Of a DNA stretch of 64,000 bases, positions 1-8,786 are shown piece by piece. The translations under genes and the position numbers were made by a program. Source of the stretch: Flavobacterium psychrophilum (lineage in GTDB: Bacteria > Bacteroidota > Bacteroidia > Flavobacteriales > Flavobacteriaceae); assembly GCA_945874225.1 (NCBI GenBank), contig CAMCFT010000006.1, forward strand, positions 68,442 through 132,441, written 5' to 3'. Position 1 is the first letter of the stretch. Every line of letters begins with the position of its first letter. Below the pieces are notes generated by a model. That model was not told the origin of the DNA and ran no database searches. It saw only the letters and a list, made by a program, of their open reading frames with translations.

Positions 1-348
1 TGTTGATTTTTTAATACCCAACGAAGTAACAACTACTTCTTTTAGGTCTTCTGTTTGGGGGTTTAGTTTAACGTCGATTTTTGTTCTTCCTTTTAAAGGT
101 TCCTGCGCAGGATTATATCCTATAAAACTAAACACCAAAGTACCGTTTGATTCGGCCTTTATTTGATAACTCCCGTCCAAATCAGTAGTCATAGCTTTGG
201 ATGTTCCTTTAATTAAAATGTTTACTCCCGGAATAGGAAGTCCGTTTTCGTCTAAAACTCTTCCTGTAACAGTAATATCTTGTGCCCAAGCACCTACTGA
301 TAAAAGAATGGTCATAAAACAAAAAATAAGCGATTTTGTAAATTTCAT
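1..348 (-). CDS. SusC/RagA-family TonB-linked outer membrane receptor, N-terminal part (cut by window edge)
   Basis: This is the first 116 codons of a SusC-type receptor, starting at an ATG at 346-348 and still open at base 1. A signal peptide (MKFTKSLIFCFMTILL, cleaved after GAWAQ) is followed by a carboxypeptidase-D-like beta-sandwich (VTGRVLDENGLPIPGVNI, TDLDGSYQIKA) and then the TonB-box-like DLKEVVVTSLG. SusC proteins form the outer membrane channel for oligosaccharides, paired with a SusD lipoprotein, which would lie outside the window. The gene follows the LamG/phosphatase operon on the same strand after an 80-base gap. Its A-rich leader resembles that of the SusC gene at 23029-25998 (both carry TAACCAAAA). 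The family call is secure; the substrate cannot be read from this fragment. Confidence 0.9.
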   Translation of the reverse strand, partial: MKFTKSLIFCFMTILLSVGAWAQDITVTGRVLDENGLPIPGVNILIKGTSKAMTTDLDGSYQIKAESNGTLVFSFIGYNPAQEPLKGRTKIDVKLNPQTEDLKEVVVTSLGIKKST

Positions 349-428
349 CTTTTTTATTATTTTGGTTAATTAAATTGGTGTTTTTATTAAATTGGGTAAC
401 GATTATTGTTTTTTTAATTCATAAATTA

Positions 429-845
429 TTAGTTTGATTTGTTATTTTTATTATAATACCGCGTCATTAATAACACTAGTGGCAAACCCCAATTAGAGGA
501 TCGTTCAAAAAAATCCAGAAAAGAATCTCCTGAAATAGGACGACTCAATGCTGTCAACAATGCCCAGAAAATAGCCCAATACAAAACAATTCTAATGGGA
601 TATATCAATATTATCAAGGCAACGACAATGTCTAAAATCCCTATGAAAGGCATTAGAAACTCGGCTTGTTCTTCCGAGAAACCAAAACAGGTCATCAAAG
701 GAATCCATTTTGGATTCACTCCAATAGCAACAATTCCGTGACCTATAAATGTTCCGAAAACGCCTATTCGTACAACGAGTTCTAAAGGCGATATTTTATA
801 TAAAAAGCTACTTTTTTTTTCTTTATCTAGTAATTGCGAATTCAT
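429..845 (-). CDS. DoxX-like small integral membrane protein
   Basis: A 138-residue hydrophobic protein with about four predicted membrane segments (around residues 22-42, 62-82, 83-100 and 118-130). The pattern and length resemble DoxX/DoxD-like inner membrane proteins, with short polar termini rich in Lys and Asn. No catalytic motif is visible and DoxX family roles are varied, so no function is assigned. Its ATG lies 2 bases after the stop of the YwqK-like gene, so the two are almost certainly co-transcribed and probably translationally coupled. The next gene downstream is the SusC fragment. Confidence 0.6.
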   Translation of the reverse strand: MNSQLLDKEKKSSFLYKISPLELVVRIGVFGTFIGHGIVAIGVNPKWIPLMTCFGFSEEQAEFLMPFIGILDIVVALIILIYPIRIVLYWAIFWALLTALSRPISGDSFLDFFERSSNWGLPLVLLMTRYYNKNNKSN

Positions 846-847
846 TT

Positions 848-1819
848 TTAATATTTATTTATCACCGCTGGTTTTTCAAAAACTTTCTTTGAAGACAACT
901 TTCTGTTTTCGTCATAAAACTTCCATAATCCTGATTTTTGACCCATAAAATAGTTGCCTTTTTCTTTTTTCTTTCCGTTTTCATAATAAAGCACCCAAAG
1001 CCCATCAGCTAAATCATTTTCGAAAACACCGTAAGAATTTAAATTGCCATTTTCATAATACAAGGCATATTCTCCTTGTTTCTCATCATCCATATAATTG
1101 ACACTTTCTTTCAAAGCTCCATTAGAATAATACGATTTCCAATGCCCTGTTTTTAATCCTCCTTTGTAAAACTGCTCTGATAATATCGTCCCGTTGTCGT
1201 CGTAGGAAACCCAAGGGCCAATTTTCATATCTATGTCATAAGTAGCTTTTTCTTTAACAGCTCCCGATGGATAGAAAGTTATGGAAATGCCTTGCATTTT
1301 ATCATCTACATAATCAACTTCGTTGAACAATTGACCAGTTTCATACCACTTTTTCCAATGTCCTACTTTTGTATATTCCTTGTGGAATTCTTCTCTAAAA
1401 GGTTTTCCGTTCGGGAAATATTCAACCGCTTTTCCGTATAAAATGCCATAATCAAAATTTTTCTCTGATTGAAGCGTGCCGTCTTCATAATAACTTTTGA
1501 AGATTCCGTTTTCCTTATTGTGGTCATAAGAACCTTGGGTGCATTTGTTGCCGTTTTCGAACCACGAAATATAAGGTCCATTTAAAGTGTCATTCGAATA
1601 AGCACTTTCTGATTTCTTTTTCCCATTAGGAAAATAGGCAATCCAAATTCCTTCTTTCATTTTGTTTGCCAAAACGCCTTCTTCACTTACTGTTTTTGTT
1701 CCTTCGAAAAACAATTTTGTTTTTTCATAATTGGAAACAGAACTGTCCGAATTTTGGGCGATTATTCCGAAGGTCCAAAAAAATAAAATTATAAATACTG
1801 TTTTTACTACTTTCGTCAT
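848..1819 (-). CDS. YwqK/MORN_2-type repeat protein, exported
   Basis: A 323-residue protein with a signal peptide (VFIILFFWTFGIIAQ) followed by roughly eleven repeats of about 23 residues built on G-x-W-x-x-Y-(F/Y)-x-x-G-(K/N)-x-x-x-x-x-x-Y, for example GIWIAYFPNGKKKSESAY. This is the MORN_2/YwqK repeat. Family members are often labelled antitoxins after Bacillus YwqK, but no toxin partner is present here and the protein is exported, so that role is unlikely. A beta-hairpin ladder with a surface or envelope function is more plausible. It lies 16 bases after the LamG-phosphatase gene and 2 bases before the DoxX-like gene, in one operon. Confidence 0.7.
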   Translation of the reverse strand: MTKVVKTVFIILFFWTFGIIAQNSDSSVSNYEKTKLFFEGTKTVSEEGVLANKMKEGIWIAYFPNGKKKSESAYSNDTLNGPYISWFENGNKCTQGSYDHNKENGIFKSYYEDGTLQSEKNFDYGILYGKAVEYFPNGKPFREEFHKEYTKVGHWKKWYETGQLFNEVDYVDDKMQGISITFYPSGAVKEKATYDIDMKIGPWVSYDDNGTILSEQFYKGGLKTGHWKSYYSNGALKESVNYMDDEKQGEYALYYENGNLNSYGVFENDLADGLWVLYYENGKKKEKGNYFMGQKSGLWKFYDENRKLSSKKVFEKPAVINKY

Positions 1820-1835
1820 ATTCGTTTCTAAAAAA

Positions 1836-4343
1836 TTATTTAGAATTCACAATCATCGAGAAGGTTTCGCTTTCACCATCAAAACTCAATTTGAGAATAT
1901 ATATTCCTGTCCTCAATTTATTTTTATTTTCCCAGGGAATAGATTGTGCTCCTTGTTCTAAATTTCCTTTGAAAATAGTTTCCACAATTTTTCCATTCAT
2001 ATCTACCAATTGAATTTTGGCATTCGAAGAAGCGCTTGGCATTACAAACGAAATCTTTGCATTAGAAGATACCGGATTTGGATACACTTTTAAACCATAT
2101 TTACTTATATCGCCATTATCGTTTACTCTCAAAGTATTGTACGCGAACGCAGTTTCATTTGACCAAGAACTCCATTTTAGATTTTCATCTCTATAACGAA
2201 CTTTATAAAAGTAAGTTTGTCCAGTAGAAAGTCCATAAGTTGAAACGTCTAATTTTGATATGTTTAAACTGGCATTTTTATTGATAGGCGTGTAATTTGG
2301 CGCACGAGTATCATCATAAATATTGTAAGTATCTTGCTCTTTGCTAATTAAAGGCGTGATATAATTTCCTGAAGTTGCCGTAACCTGAAATTGACACGTT
2401 TGCGCAATATCTACCCCAACCATCGTCGAAGCAACTAGTGTTGTTAAATTTTCTAATCCAACTGCTGTTGGAGTTTGAGGAGCTACCTGATTCAAATTCA
2501 AATGAAATTCATCGACTAGTTCATTTATAACTGGTCTATTGCTGTTTCCAAAACTAAATGTCTTTGCAGTAAATGATTTATTGTCAACATCGATATCTAC
2601 CAAAGTCCAGCAATAGATATCCTTGCTCACTTTTATTTCTGGATAATCCATCTGGTTGGGATACATTCCCCAGCGGTCTAAAGCAGCACCTGCGCCTCCG
2701 GATAATTCTAAATACATATCGTGAGTTCCTGATGCTATATCAGTCACGCCTCTTTCATAGTTATGGGAATGTCCATAAATAATTAAGGCATTTTTGGGAT
2801 ATTGTTTCAATTTTGGAAGGATACTATTCTGTACAAAACTCTCGTTTCCATCAGGCCAAATTTCGCTGTGTCCTGGATGATGTAGGAATGAAAACACAAA
2901 ATCAATATTGGCATCCGCATTCGATTCTTGTAATCTGCTGTCAATCCAACTAACTTGGTCAGCTAATTTATAATTAGCATTACCATTAACCGCTAAAATT
3001 TGTGTATTACCATAATTATAATTGTAGAATTTTTCGTTATAGGAATTCCCAACAGGATACCCATTTGTCAACTCTTCATACTTCATATATTTATAGAAAA
3101 AAGAAGAATCACCTTCGTGGTTTCCTATGCTAATCATTGTTGGGATGGATGATGTTAAAGGAGCATAAGGATTAAAAAATTCATTCGTATATTGAGAAAC
3201 CACTGTTCCAGTGGTAACAATATCGCCACAGTTCAAAATTAAATCTACTGAATTATGGAAATCTGCCCCATAAAGCTCTACTAATTTACTCTTGATTTGT
3301 TGCACATTCTGAGTGGTTTTAGTAATATCGGTTCTGTTGTCCCCTAAGACCACCATTCGAATATGTTGATTTGGAGTGCTCTTTAATGCTGGAGTTCTAA
3401 AAGAATAGATTGACGAAGCTGTTGTTCCATTATAACATTGATAAAAATATTCTGTGTCAGGCAATAAACCCATTAATTTTACGGTATGCCAATAATATGT
3501 TCCACTAATTTGTTCCCAAGTACCTGCGTTGGTTTGGTTTAAATTAGTTGCGCTTGTACCAAATTTAACTTCTGGATTTTGTGCCAAGTCGTTTGAATGC
3601 CAAGAAACATAAATAGAAGTTGGTGTGGCGGTTTGCAAATAAGGATCAAAATTAGGAACTGTTGGTGTAGTTGACTGTAAAGCACCAACTGCTAAGACTT
3701 CTGCTGCACTCAATGGCTTATCAAAAAGTCCTATCGAAGCTACATCCATTAAATTATCCTCTCCATTATCATCAGCTAATAATAACAATACACTTTGTAA
3801 AGAAAATCGACCATTCAAAACATCCGGCGCACCAGCGTTCCATAACGTTCCATTAAGATATGTTTTTATGGCATTTCCCTCATCAACTGTAATAATTAAT
3901 CGATACCATTCGTTTGGAACCACCGATAAAGATGCATAGCCCAAAGTTCCAACTCCTACTTGTCCAGAAGTATTTAAAAACAAATCACCATCTCCTACAT
4001 TTGTTGATGAAGTTTGAAAAAAACTGTACCAAAGACCATTGGTTTGAATCTTGAAATCAATCATCAAGGAGTATTTATTCACATTGGTTGGCAAACCGTG
4101 TGTGCATTTAAAATAGTTCCCTACTGTTTTTCTTATTGCAAAATCAGCAACTGATGGCCCTGCAACTTGAGTAAATGTTCCCTGACTTACAAGATTATTG
4201 CCTATTTGTGCTTCAACAAGATTAGCATCATTATCAAAATTCCAATAACCTACTAAAGAAGGCCAATTGGCAGGAACAAAATTAGTCTGTCCGTTGCAAA
4301 AAAAGATAATTGACAAAAACAAAAAGGTAAGACGAGTTTTCAT
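1836..4343 (-). CDS. LamG domain plus purple-acid-phosphatase-like metallophosphoesterase, T9SS cargo
   Basis: An 835-residue secreted protein. Order: signal peptide (residues 1-19), LamG/concanavalin-like jelly roll (about 25-225), a fibronectin/PAP N-terminal-like domain (about 230-320), a calcineurin-type metallophosphoesterase (about 328-565), a further Fn3-like domain (about 645-740) and a type A T9SS sorting domain (about 755-835, starting VYPNPVSSNAKISF). The phosphoesterase metal motifs are all visible: GDNRTD, NCGDIV, GNHEGD, FLHHPGHS and GHSHNYERG. It should hydrolyse phosphoesters at the cell surface or outside the cell; the substrate is unknown. The LamG and sorting domains closely resemble those of the upstream 335-residue protein, with the enzyme domains placed between them. 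It lies in a four-gene operon divergent from a regulator. Confidence 0.85.
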   Translation of the reverse strand: MKTRLTFLFLSIIFFCNGQTNFVPANWPSLVGYWNFDNDANLVEAQIGNNLVSQGTFTQVAGPSVADFAIRKTVGNYFKCTHGLPTNVNKYSLMIDFKIQTNGLWYSFFQTSSTNVGDGDLFLNTSGQVGVGTLGYASLSVVPNEWYRLIITVDEGNAIKTYLNGTLWNAGAPDVLNGRFSLQSVLLLLADDNGEDNLMDVASIGLFDKPLSAAEVLAVGALQSTTPTVPNFDPYLQTATPTSIYVSWHSNDLAQNPEVKFGTSATNLNQTNAGTWEQISGTYYWHTVKLMGLLPDTEYFYQCYNGTTASSIYSFRTPALKSTPNQHIRMVVLGDNRTDITKTTQNVQQIKSKLVELYGADFHNSVDLILNCGDIVTTGTVVSQYTNEFFNPYAPLTSSIPTMISIGNHEGDSSFFYKYMKYEELTNGYPVGNSYNEKFYNYNYGNTQILAVNGNANYKLADQVSWIDSRLQESNADANIDFVFSFLHHPGHSEIWPDGNESFVQNSILPKLKQYPKNALIIYGHSHNYERGVTDIASGTHDMYLELSGGAGAALDRWGMYPNQMDYPEIKVSKDIYCWTLVDIDVDNKSFTAKTFSFGNSNRPVINELVDEFHLNLNQVAPQTPTAVGLENLTTLVASTMVGVDIAQTCQFQVTATSGNYITPLISKEQDTYNIYDDTRAPNYTPINKNASLNISKLDVSTYGLSTGQTYFYKVRYRDENLKWSSWSNETAFAYNTLRVNDNGDISKYGLKVYPNPVSSNAKISFVMPSASSNAKIQLVDMNGKIVETIFKGNLEQGAQSIPWENKNKLRTGIYILKLSFDGESETFSMIVNSK

Positions 4344-4449
4344 TAAATTAGTTTTGAATAGGATAGTAATAAAAATACCACGGGAAAAATCAACTTACAT
4401 ATTGTGTGTAAAAGGAAATCCTGTGGTATTTTTTTTCAATCTAAAAAAA

Positions 4450-5457
4450 TTATTTCATAAGAATAGAATACACTTGATTCGCATTTTCAGAAGATAATTT
4501 CACAAGATAAGTTCCTGCATTGTATTTGCTTTTTATGTCCCAAGAAATGGTTTGTTCTCCTTGGTCTAAACTTCCTCTATAAATGTTCTCAACAACTCTT
4601 CCTGTCATATCAATCAATTCGATATTGGCATTTTTAGAAGCAGAAGCAAGATTAAATGAAATTTTAGCATTAGAACTTACTGGATTTGGATATACTTTCA
4701 AAGTGCTATTAGCAGCAGAAAATTTTGGAGCGGCTAGAGTGGCAGAACCAAGTGTGCTGATTACCTCGGCGTCTAATAAAGGTCTGTCCCAAATAGCAAT
4801 TTGAGCCACGTCAATTTTACCTTCTTCTCCATCATCACCATCTCTTAAAAATCGAATTGTGCTCTCTAAACTGGCTCTTAGATCAAGACCAGTACCTTGT
4901 TGTGACCCCATTCCCCAATCAACACCATCAACAAAAAGTTTCCACTTTGTTGCAGCAGTAGGGTCTGCTACAAAAACAATTCTATGCCAAACGTTTGCTG
5001 TTATATAATTAGGAGCGGAATAATTTGTCCAACATTGACTTGCTCCAAGCGACGCATCAGTTTTGATAAAAAATTCACCATCAGTATTTAAAGAAGGGTC
5101 ATAATCAATTATGGAATGCCATATGTCTACAACAGGTAAACGGATGTCCATCATCCAAGTAAATGTATTGGTTCTTGTTGTACCTCCACCATTTACTGCT
5201 ATGCCGTGCGTGCATTCTAAATAAGGACCTTTGCCATCTTTATGAATAGCATTATCAGTTCCCGCTGGCCCTGCAACTTGGGTAAAAGTTCCATTTAGAA
5301 CTAAATCATTTCCGTATCCAACTTCCGCTTTTCCAAGATTAGCATTGTCTTCAAATTTCCAATAACCTACTGGAGAAGTGTCATTTGGGTCAAAATTGTT
5401 TTGAGCGTTTGAGAACCAAGCGCTGGACAATAATAGTAAAGTAAAGATTTTTTTCAT
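4450..5457 (-). CDS. LamG-like jelly-roll protein with T9SS sorting domain
   Basis: A 335-residue protein with a signal peptide (LLLLSSAWFSNAQ), one LamG/concanavalin-like domain (about 25-240) and a type A sorting domain (about 255-335, VYPNPVSSNAKISF). No catalytic domain is present, so it is probably a carbohydrate- or surface-binding protein displayed through the T9SS. It is a paralogue of the N- and C-terminal parts of the next protein: both have VGYW-F-DANL and the shared stretch GTFTQVAGP. It is first in the operon and 336 bases from the divergent regulator, which is a natural candidate for controlling it. Confidence 0.75.
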   Translation of the reverse strand: MKKIFTLLLLSSAWFSNAQNNFDPNDTSPVGYWKFEDNANLGKAEVGYGNDLVLNGTFTQVAGPAGTDNAIHKDGKGPYLECTHGIAVNGGGTTRTNTFTWMMDIRLPVVDIWHSIIDYDPSLNTDGEFFIKTDASLGASQCWTNYSAPNYITANVWHRIVFVADPTAATKWKLFVDGVDWGMGSQQGTGLDLRASLESTIRFLRDGDDGEEGKIDVAQIAIWDRPLLDAEVISTLGSATLAAPKFSAANSTLKVYPNPVSSNAKISFNLASASKNANIELIDMTGRVVENIYRGSLDQGEQTISWDIKSKYNAGTYLVKLSSENANQVYSILMK

Positions 5458-5793
5458 AATTTTAATAGTTTAATTAATTTGTTAAATGTTTTAGTTTTGT
5501 GTTTATTTTAAGAAATATATCAAATCAAAAACGAACTCAAAATCCTATTTCTAGTCAATAAACGACTATACAATAATAAACAATATTTAGCTTGACTGTA
5601 AAAATCAAGCTACACTTGAATTACGCTTATTTTTAAAACTCAGACGCCAACAATACTTATTTACCTGTAATCGTCTGCTTGTCAGTATTTTAAAATATAA
5701 TTTTTTTGTTGATTTATAAAAATTTAAACTGTATTTTTGTATTCATACGTCAAGAATATCCAAGTTAAAAAATCAAACAGCCTATAATTTTAT
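5458..5793. promoter_or_regulatory. Divergent intergenic region with three dyads and a regulator promoter
   Basis: This 336-base AT-rich region separates the LamG operon (minus) from the 973-residue regulator (plus). It holds three inverted repeats in a row: TAGTC-N7-GACTA (5552-5568), TAGCTTGA-N9-TCAAGCTA (5588-5612, perfect 8-base arms) and CAGACG-N25-CGTCTG (5641-5677). A Bacteroidota-type promoter for the plus-strand gene follows at 5709-5739. The dyads could be operators or mRNA leader hairpins; the sequence alone does not decide. Confidence 0.5.
5709..5739 (+). promoter_or_regulatory. Predicted sigma-ABfr-type promoter of the 973-aa regulator
   Basis: A -33 TTG at 5709-5711 lies 20 bases before an exact TAnnTTTG -7 element (TATTTTTG, 5732-5739). 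This matches the Bacteroidota housekeeping promoter. The ATG at 5794 would then have a leader of about 50 bases. Confidence 0.55.
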
Positions 5794-8715
5794 ATGAAAA
5801 TAATTATAAAAACACATTGTATATTTATAGTATTTGGATTGTTCTTTTCATGGCTTTCCTTTGGGCAACCAAAAGACAATTCATCCCGTCTATCGGGCTC
5901 TCCATCAACCCTGAAAATAACTCACTTTTCGAGAAACGATTTTAAAGCTGATTCCCAGTTTTTGACCATGTGCGAAAGTGATGACGGAACTTTAATTTTT
6001 GGCAATAATGACGGGGCATTAATTTTTGATGGTGAACGCTGGCGAAAAATCAACCTTCCTAATAGCTCATCGGTAAATAGCCTTGTTAAAGCTAATGATG
6101 GAAAAATTTATGTTGGAGGATATAATGAATTGGGAACGCTACAAAAAAATAAATATGGCAGCTATTTTTACAAATCACTTATTACTGAATTTCACCTTGA
6201 AGGAAAGAATCTAGAAAACTTCTGGCAAGTTCGGGAATTCAAAAAGCATATTATTTATAGGTCTTTTGCGGAACTGGTTGTTAATACCGGAAATAGAGTA
6301 ACCTTCCTTCCTGCTAACAAATCATTTGTTTTTTCAGAGAAAGTAAATGACAACTATTTCGTTCAGGACAGAAACTTTGGATTATATAAATTTGACGCAA
6401 AAACAATGAGTCTTCTGCTTGTTTTTGATGCAAAAGAATTTTTAAATGAAGATATATCTTCTATTCTTCCAACTCAAAAACCCAATATCATTACCATTAT
6501 TTCTAGATTTGGAAATGTTTATACCGCAGATATTGCCTCTAAAACAATTCAGAAAAAATTAAATATTTTTGAAGGTGCTAAAAAAGACATGGTCAGTTAT
6601 GGAATACTAGGCAATAATAATGATTATTTGATAGGAACTCGTAGCTCAAAAATTATAACTCTTACTAATTCTGGCGAAATTATTAGAGATAATCAACAAT
6701 TTTCGGAACTTTCAAATGCAACAATTCATTGTCTTTTTCAAACAAAAAATCAAAATATTTGGGTTTTACAAAGTAATGGTTTGAGTTTATTAGATTATAA
6801 ATCCCCTTTTGTTATGGCTTTTGACCAAGCTTCTGTTTATGATATTTTAGTAAAAGATAAAGTGGTTTATATAGCCACAAGTAATGGGGTTTACTTTTCT
6901 AATTTTTTAAACCTCAAAAAAAATGATTCTTTCAATTTTAAAAAAGTAGAAAATTTGCAAGAGACCGCATGGGCAATTCAAGACTTGGATAATGACATCA
7001 TAATTTCGCATGATCGGGGACTTTATAAATTTGAAAATGGGGCAGCTTTAAAAATTGGCACACCAAATGGTTTTTGGAAAATAACTAAAATAAAAAATAA
7101 AAAAGGATTCTATCTAGGATCTACATATAATGGTTTATTTCTTATAGAAAAAAAAGGAAACAAATGGGTTATTAAAAACATAATCAATGGTTTTGGCGAA
7201 TCCAGTAGAGACATCCTAGCAGACTATGAACCTAATACTTATTGGGTTTGCCACGGACACAAAGGGGTTTATAAAATCCACATCAATTCAGATTATTCTA
7301 GAGTTGACGCAGTAGATTTTTTTACAAATAATAATGGATTAAAATCCCCTTTCAATATAAATATCTTTAATTGGAATAATAAAATAGTTTTTACGACTAA
7401 TACAGGCATCTACACCTACAATAAGAACATAAATAAATTTGAATTATTTAACCCATTAAACACCATTTTAGATTCATCAAAAAATACACGCAAACTAGTT
7501 GAAAACAATGGCAAAACTTGGTTTATTCAAGATGATGAAGCTGGATATTTCATTGGCAATAATCCAAAACTTTACAAAGATTTATTCCTGAACCTCAAGG
7601 GAAGTTTCAATCGAGGAATGGAAAGTATTCATCCCGTGGGTAATGACAGGGTTTTATTTGGAACTAATACTGGTTTATTTCTTTATACCCTGCCACAAAA
7701 TGAAAACATAAATATATTTCCAACAAATATCAGCCAAATTACTTATACGAAAAATCAAAAAATCAATAAGATTGGAATAAGTTCAAAAGAAAACAACATT
7801 CAATTACCAAACCAAACTGATATATTACGTTTTGAATTTTCATCTCCAAAAATGTTTTCAAGCACCGAAATTCAATATAGCTATAAACTTGAAAACGTTG
7901 ACCAAAACTGGTCTCCTTGGCAAAAAAATTCTTATAAAGAATATACGCATTTAAGACCTGGTGCTTATACATTTATTGTTAAAAGCAGAAATTTGGCTGG
8001 CCAATTAGGTAAAGAAACGGTATTTGAATTTAATATTTTACCCAAATGGTATCAAACTAATTTAGCTTATTTTCTATATATAATTGCTAGTGGCTTATTT
8101 GTTTACTATATCATAAATTATGTGAAAAGAAAAATAGCATTTGAGCGGCTAAAATCAAAAATTGAAATTAAGAAATCGCAACAGCTTTTGGAATTAGAAA
8201 TTGAAAAATTAAAACTTAAACAAGACAAAGAAGACATTTATAAGGATAAATTAAACCTTGAAGGTGATATCATCAACAAAAGCAAAGAATTAGCAAATTA
8301 CACCATTTCATTAAGCAAGAAAAAAGAGGTTTTCGATGAATTAAAAAACGACTTGAGTCAGTTGCGTGAACTTCTTAAAAGTCAGGAATCAAGAAAGAAA
8401 ATTACCGAAATATTTCAAAAGCTAAATCAACATCGAATTGGTGAAGAATATATTGAAATCTTTGATGTTAATTTCGAAAAAGTAAACCACAATTTCTTTG
8501 AAAAATTGAAGCAAATTGATTCTACACTGACCAAAAGAGAATTACGTCTATGTGCGTTTGTAAAAATGGACTTAACCAATAAAGAGATTGCTCCCTTATT
8601 AAATATTTCCATAAGAGGTGTTGAAAGTGCCCGATATAGAGTAAGAAAAAAACTTAATGTGCAGCACGAGGACAACTTTATCTCCTTTCTTGAAAATTTG
8701 GCTGAAAATAATTGA
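5794..8715 (+). CDS. Membrane-anchored beta-propeller/Y_Y_Y sensor with LuxR-type DNA-binding domain
   Basis: A 973-residue regulator. Order: signal sequence (about 1-25, ending SFGQ), a long periplasmic region resembling the two-component-regulator beta-propellers (about 30-660), a triple-tyrosine (Y_Y_Y) domain (about 690-750), one membrane helix (about 757-777, YFLYIIASGLFVYYI), a charged coiled coil (about 785-890) and a C-terminal LuxR/GerE-like helix-turn-helix (about 910-965: LTKRELRLCAF, NKEIAPLLNIS, VESARYRVRKKL). No histidine kinase or receiver domain is present, so signal sensing and DNA binding would lie on one membrane-spanning chain. The same architecture occurs at 28041-30908. 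It is divergent from the LamG operon and convergent with the GH3 gene, and is probably the sugar sensor for one of them. Confidence 0.85.
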   Translation: MKIIIKTHCIFIVFGLFFSWLSFGQPKDNSSRLSGSPSTLKITHFSRNDFKADSQFLTMCESDDGTLIFGNNDGALIFDGERWRKINLPNSSSVNSLVKANDGKIYVGGYNELGTLQKNKYGSYFYKSLITEFHLEGKNLENFWQVREFKKHIIYRSFAELVVNTGNRVTFLPANKSFVFSEKVNDNYFVQDRNFGLYKFDAKTMSLLLVFDAKEFLNEDISSILPTQKPNIITIISRFGNVYTADIASKTIQKKLNIFEGAKKDMVSYGILGNNNDYLIGTRSSKIITLTNSGEIIRDNQQFSELSNATIHCLFQTKNQNIWVLQSNGLSLLDYKSPFVMAFDQASVYDILVKDKVVYIATSNGVYFSNFLNLKKNDSFNFKKVENLQETAWAIQDLDNDIIISHDRGLYKFENGAALKIGTPNGFWKITKIKNKKGFYLGSTYNGLFLIEKKGNKWVIKNIINGFGESSRDILADYEPNTYWVCHGHKGVYKIHINSDYSRVDAVDFFTNNNGLKSPFNINIFNWNNKIVFTTNTGIYTYNKNINKFELFNPLNTILDSSKNTRKLVENNGKTWFIQDDEAGYFIGNNPKLYKDLFLNLKGSFNRGMESIHPVGNDRVLFGTNTGLFLYTLPQNENINIFPTNISQITYTKNQKINKIGISSKENNIQLPNQTDILRFEFSSPKMFSSTEIQYSYKLENVDQNWSPWQKNSYKEYTHLRPGAYTFIVKSRNLAGQLGKETVFEFNILPKWYQTNLAYFLYIIASGLFVYYIINYVKRKIAFERLKSKIEIKKSQQLLELEIEKLKLKQDKEDIYKDKLNLEGDIINKSKELANYTISLSKKKEVFDELKNDLSQLRELLKSQESRKKITEIFQKLNQHRIGEEYIEIFDVNFEKVNHNFFEKLKQIDSTLTKRELRLCAFVKMDLTNKEIAPLLNISIRGVESARYRVRKKLNVQHEDNFISFLENLAENN

Positions 8716-8786
8716 GAATAATACCCCCGTGAACTCCTATGAATAGTAAAAAAGTTTTTTTGAAAAACTACTCACTTTACAAGATG

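Noticed and set aside
848..1819. Antitoxin of a toxin-antitoxin pair
   Set aside because: The YwqK-type repeats bring that name in databases, but the protein has a signal peptide and neither neighbour looks like a toxin.
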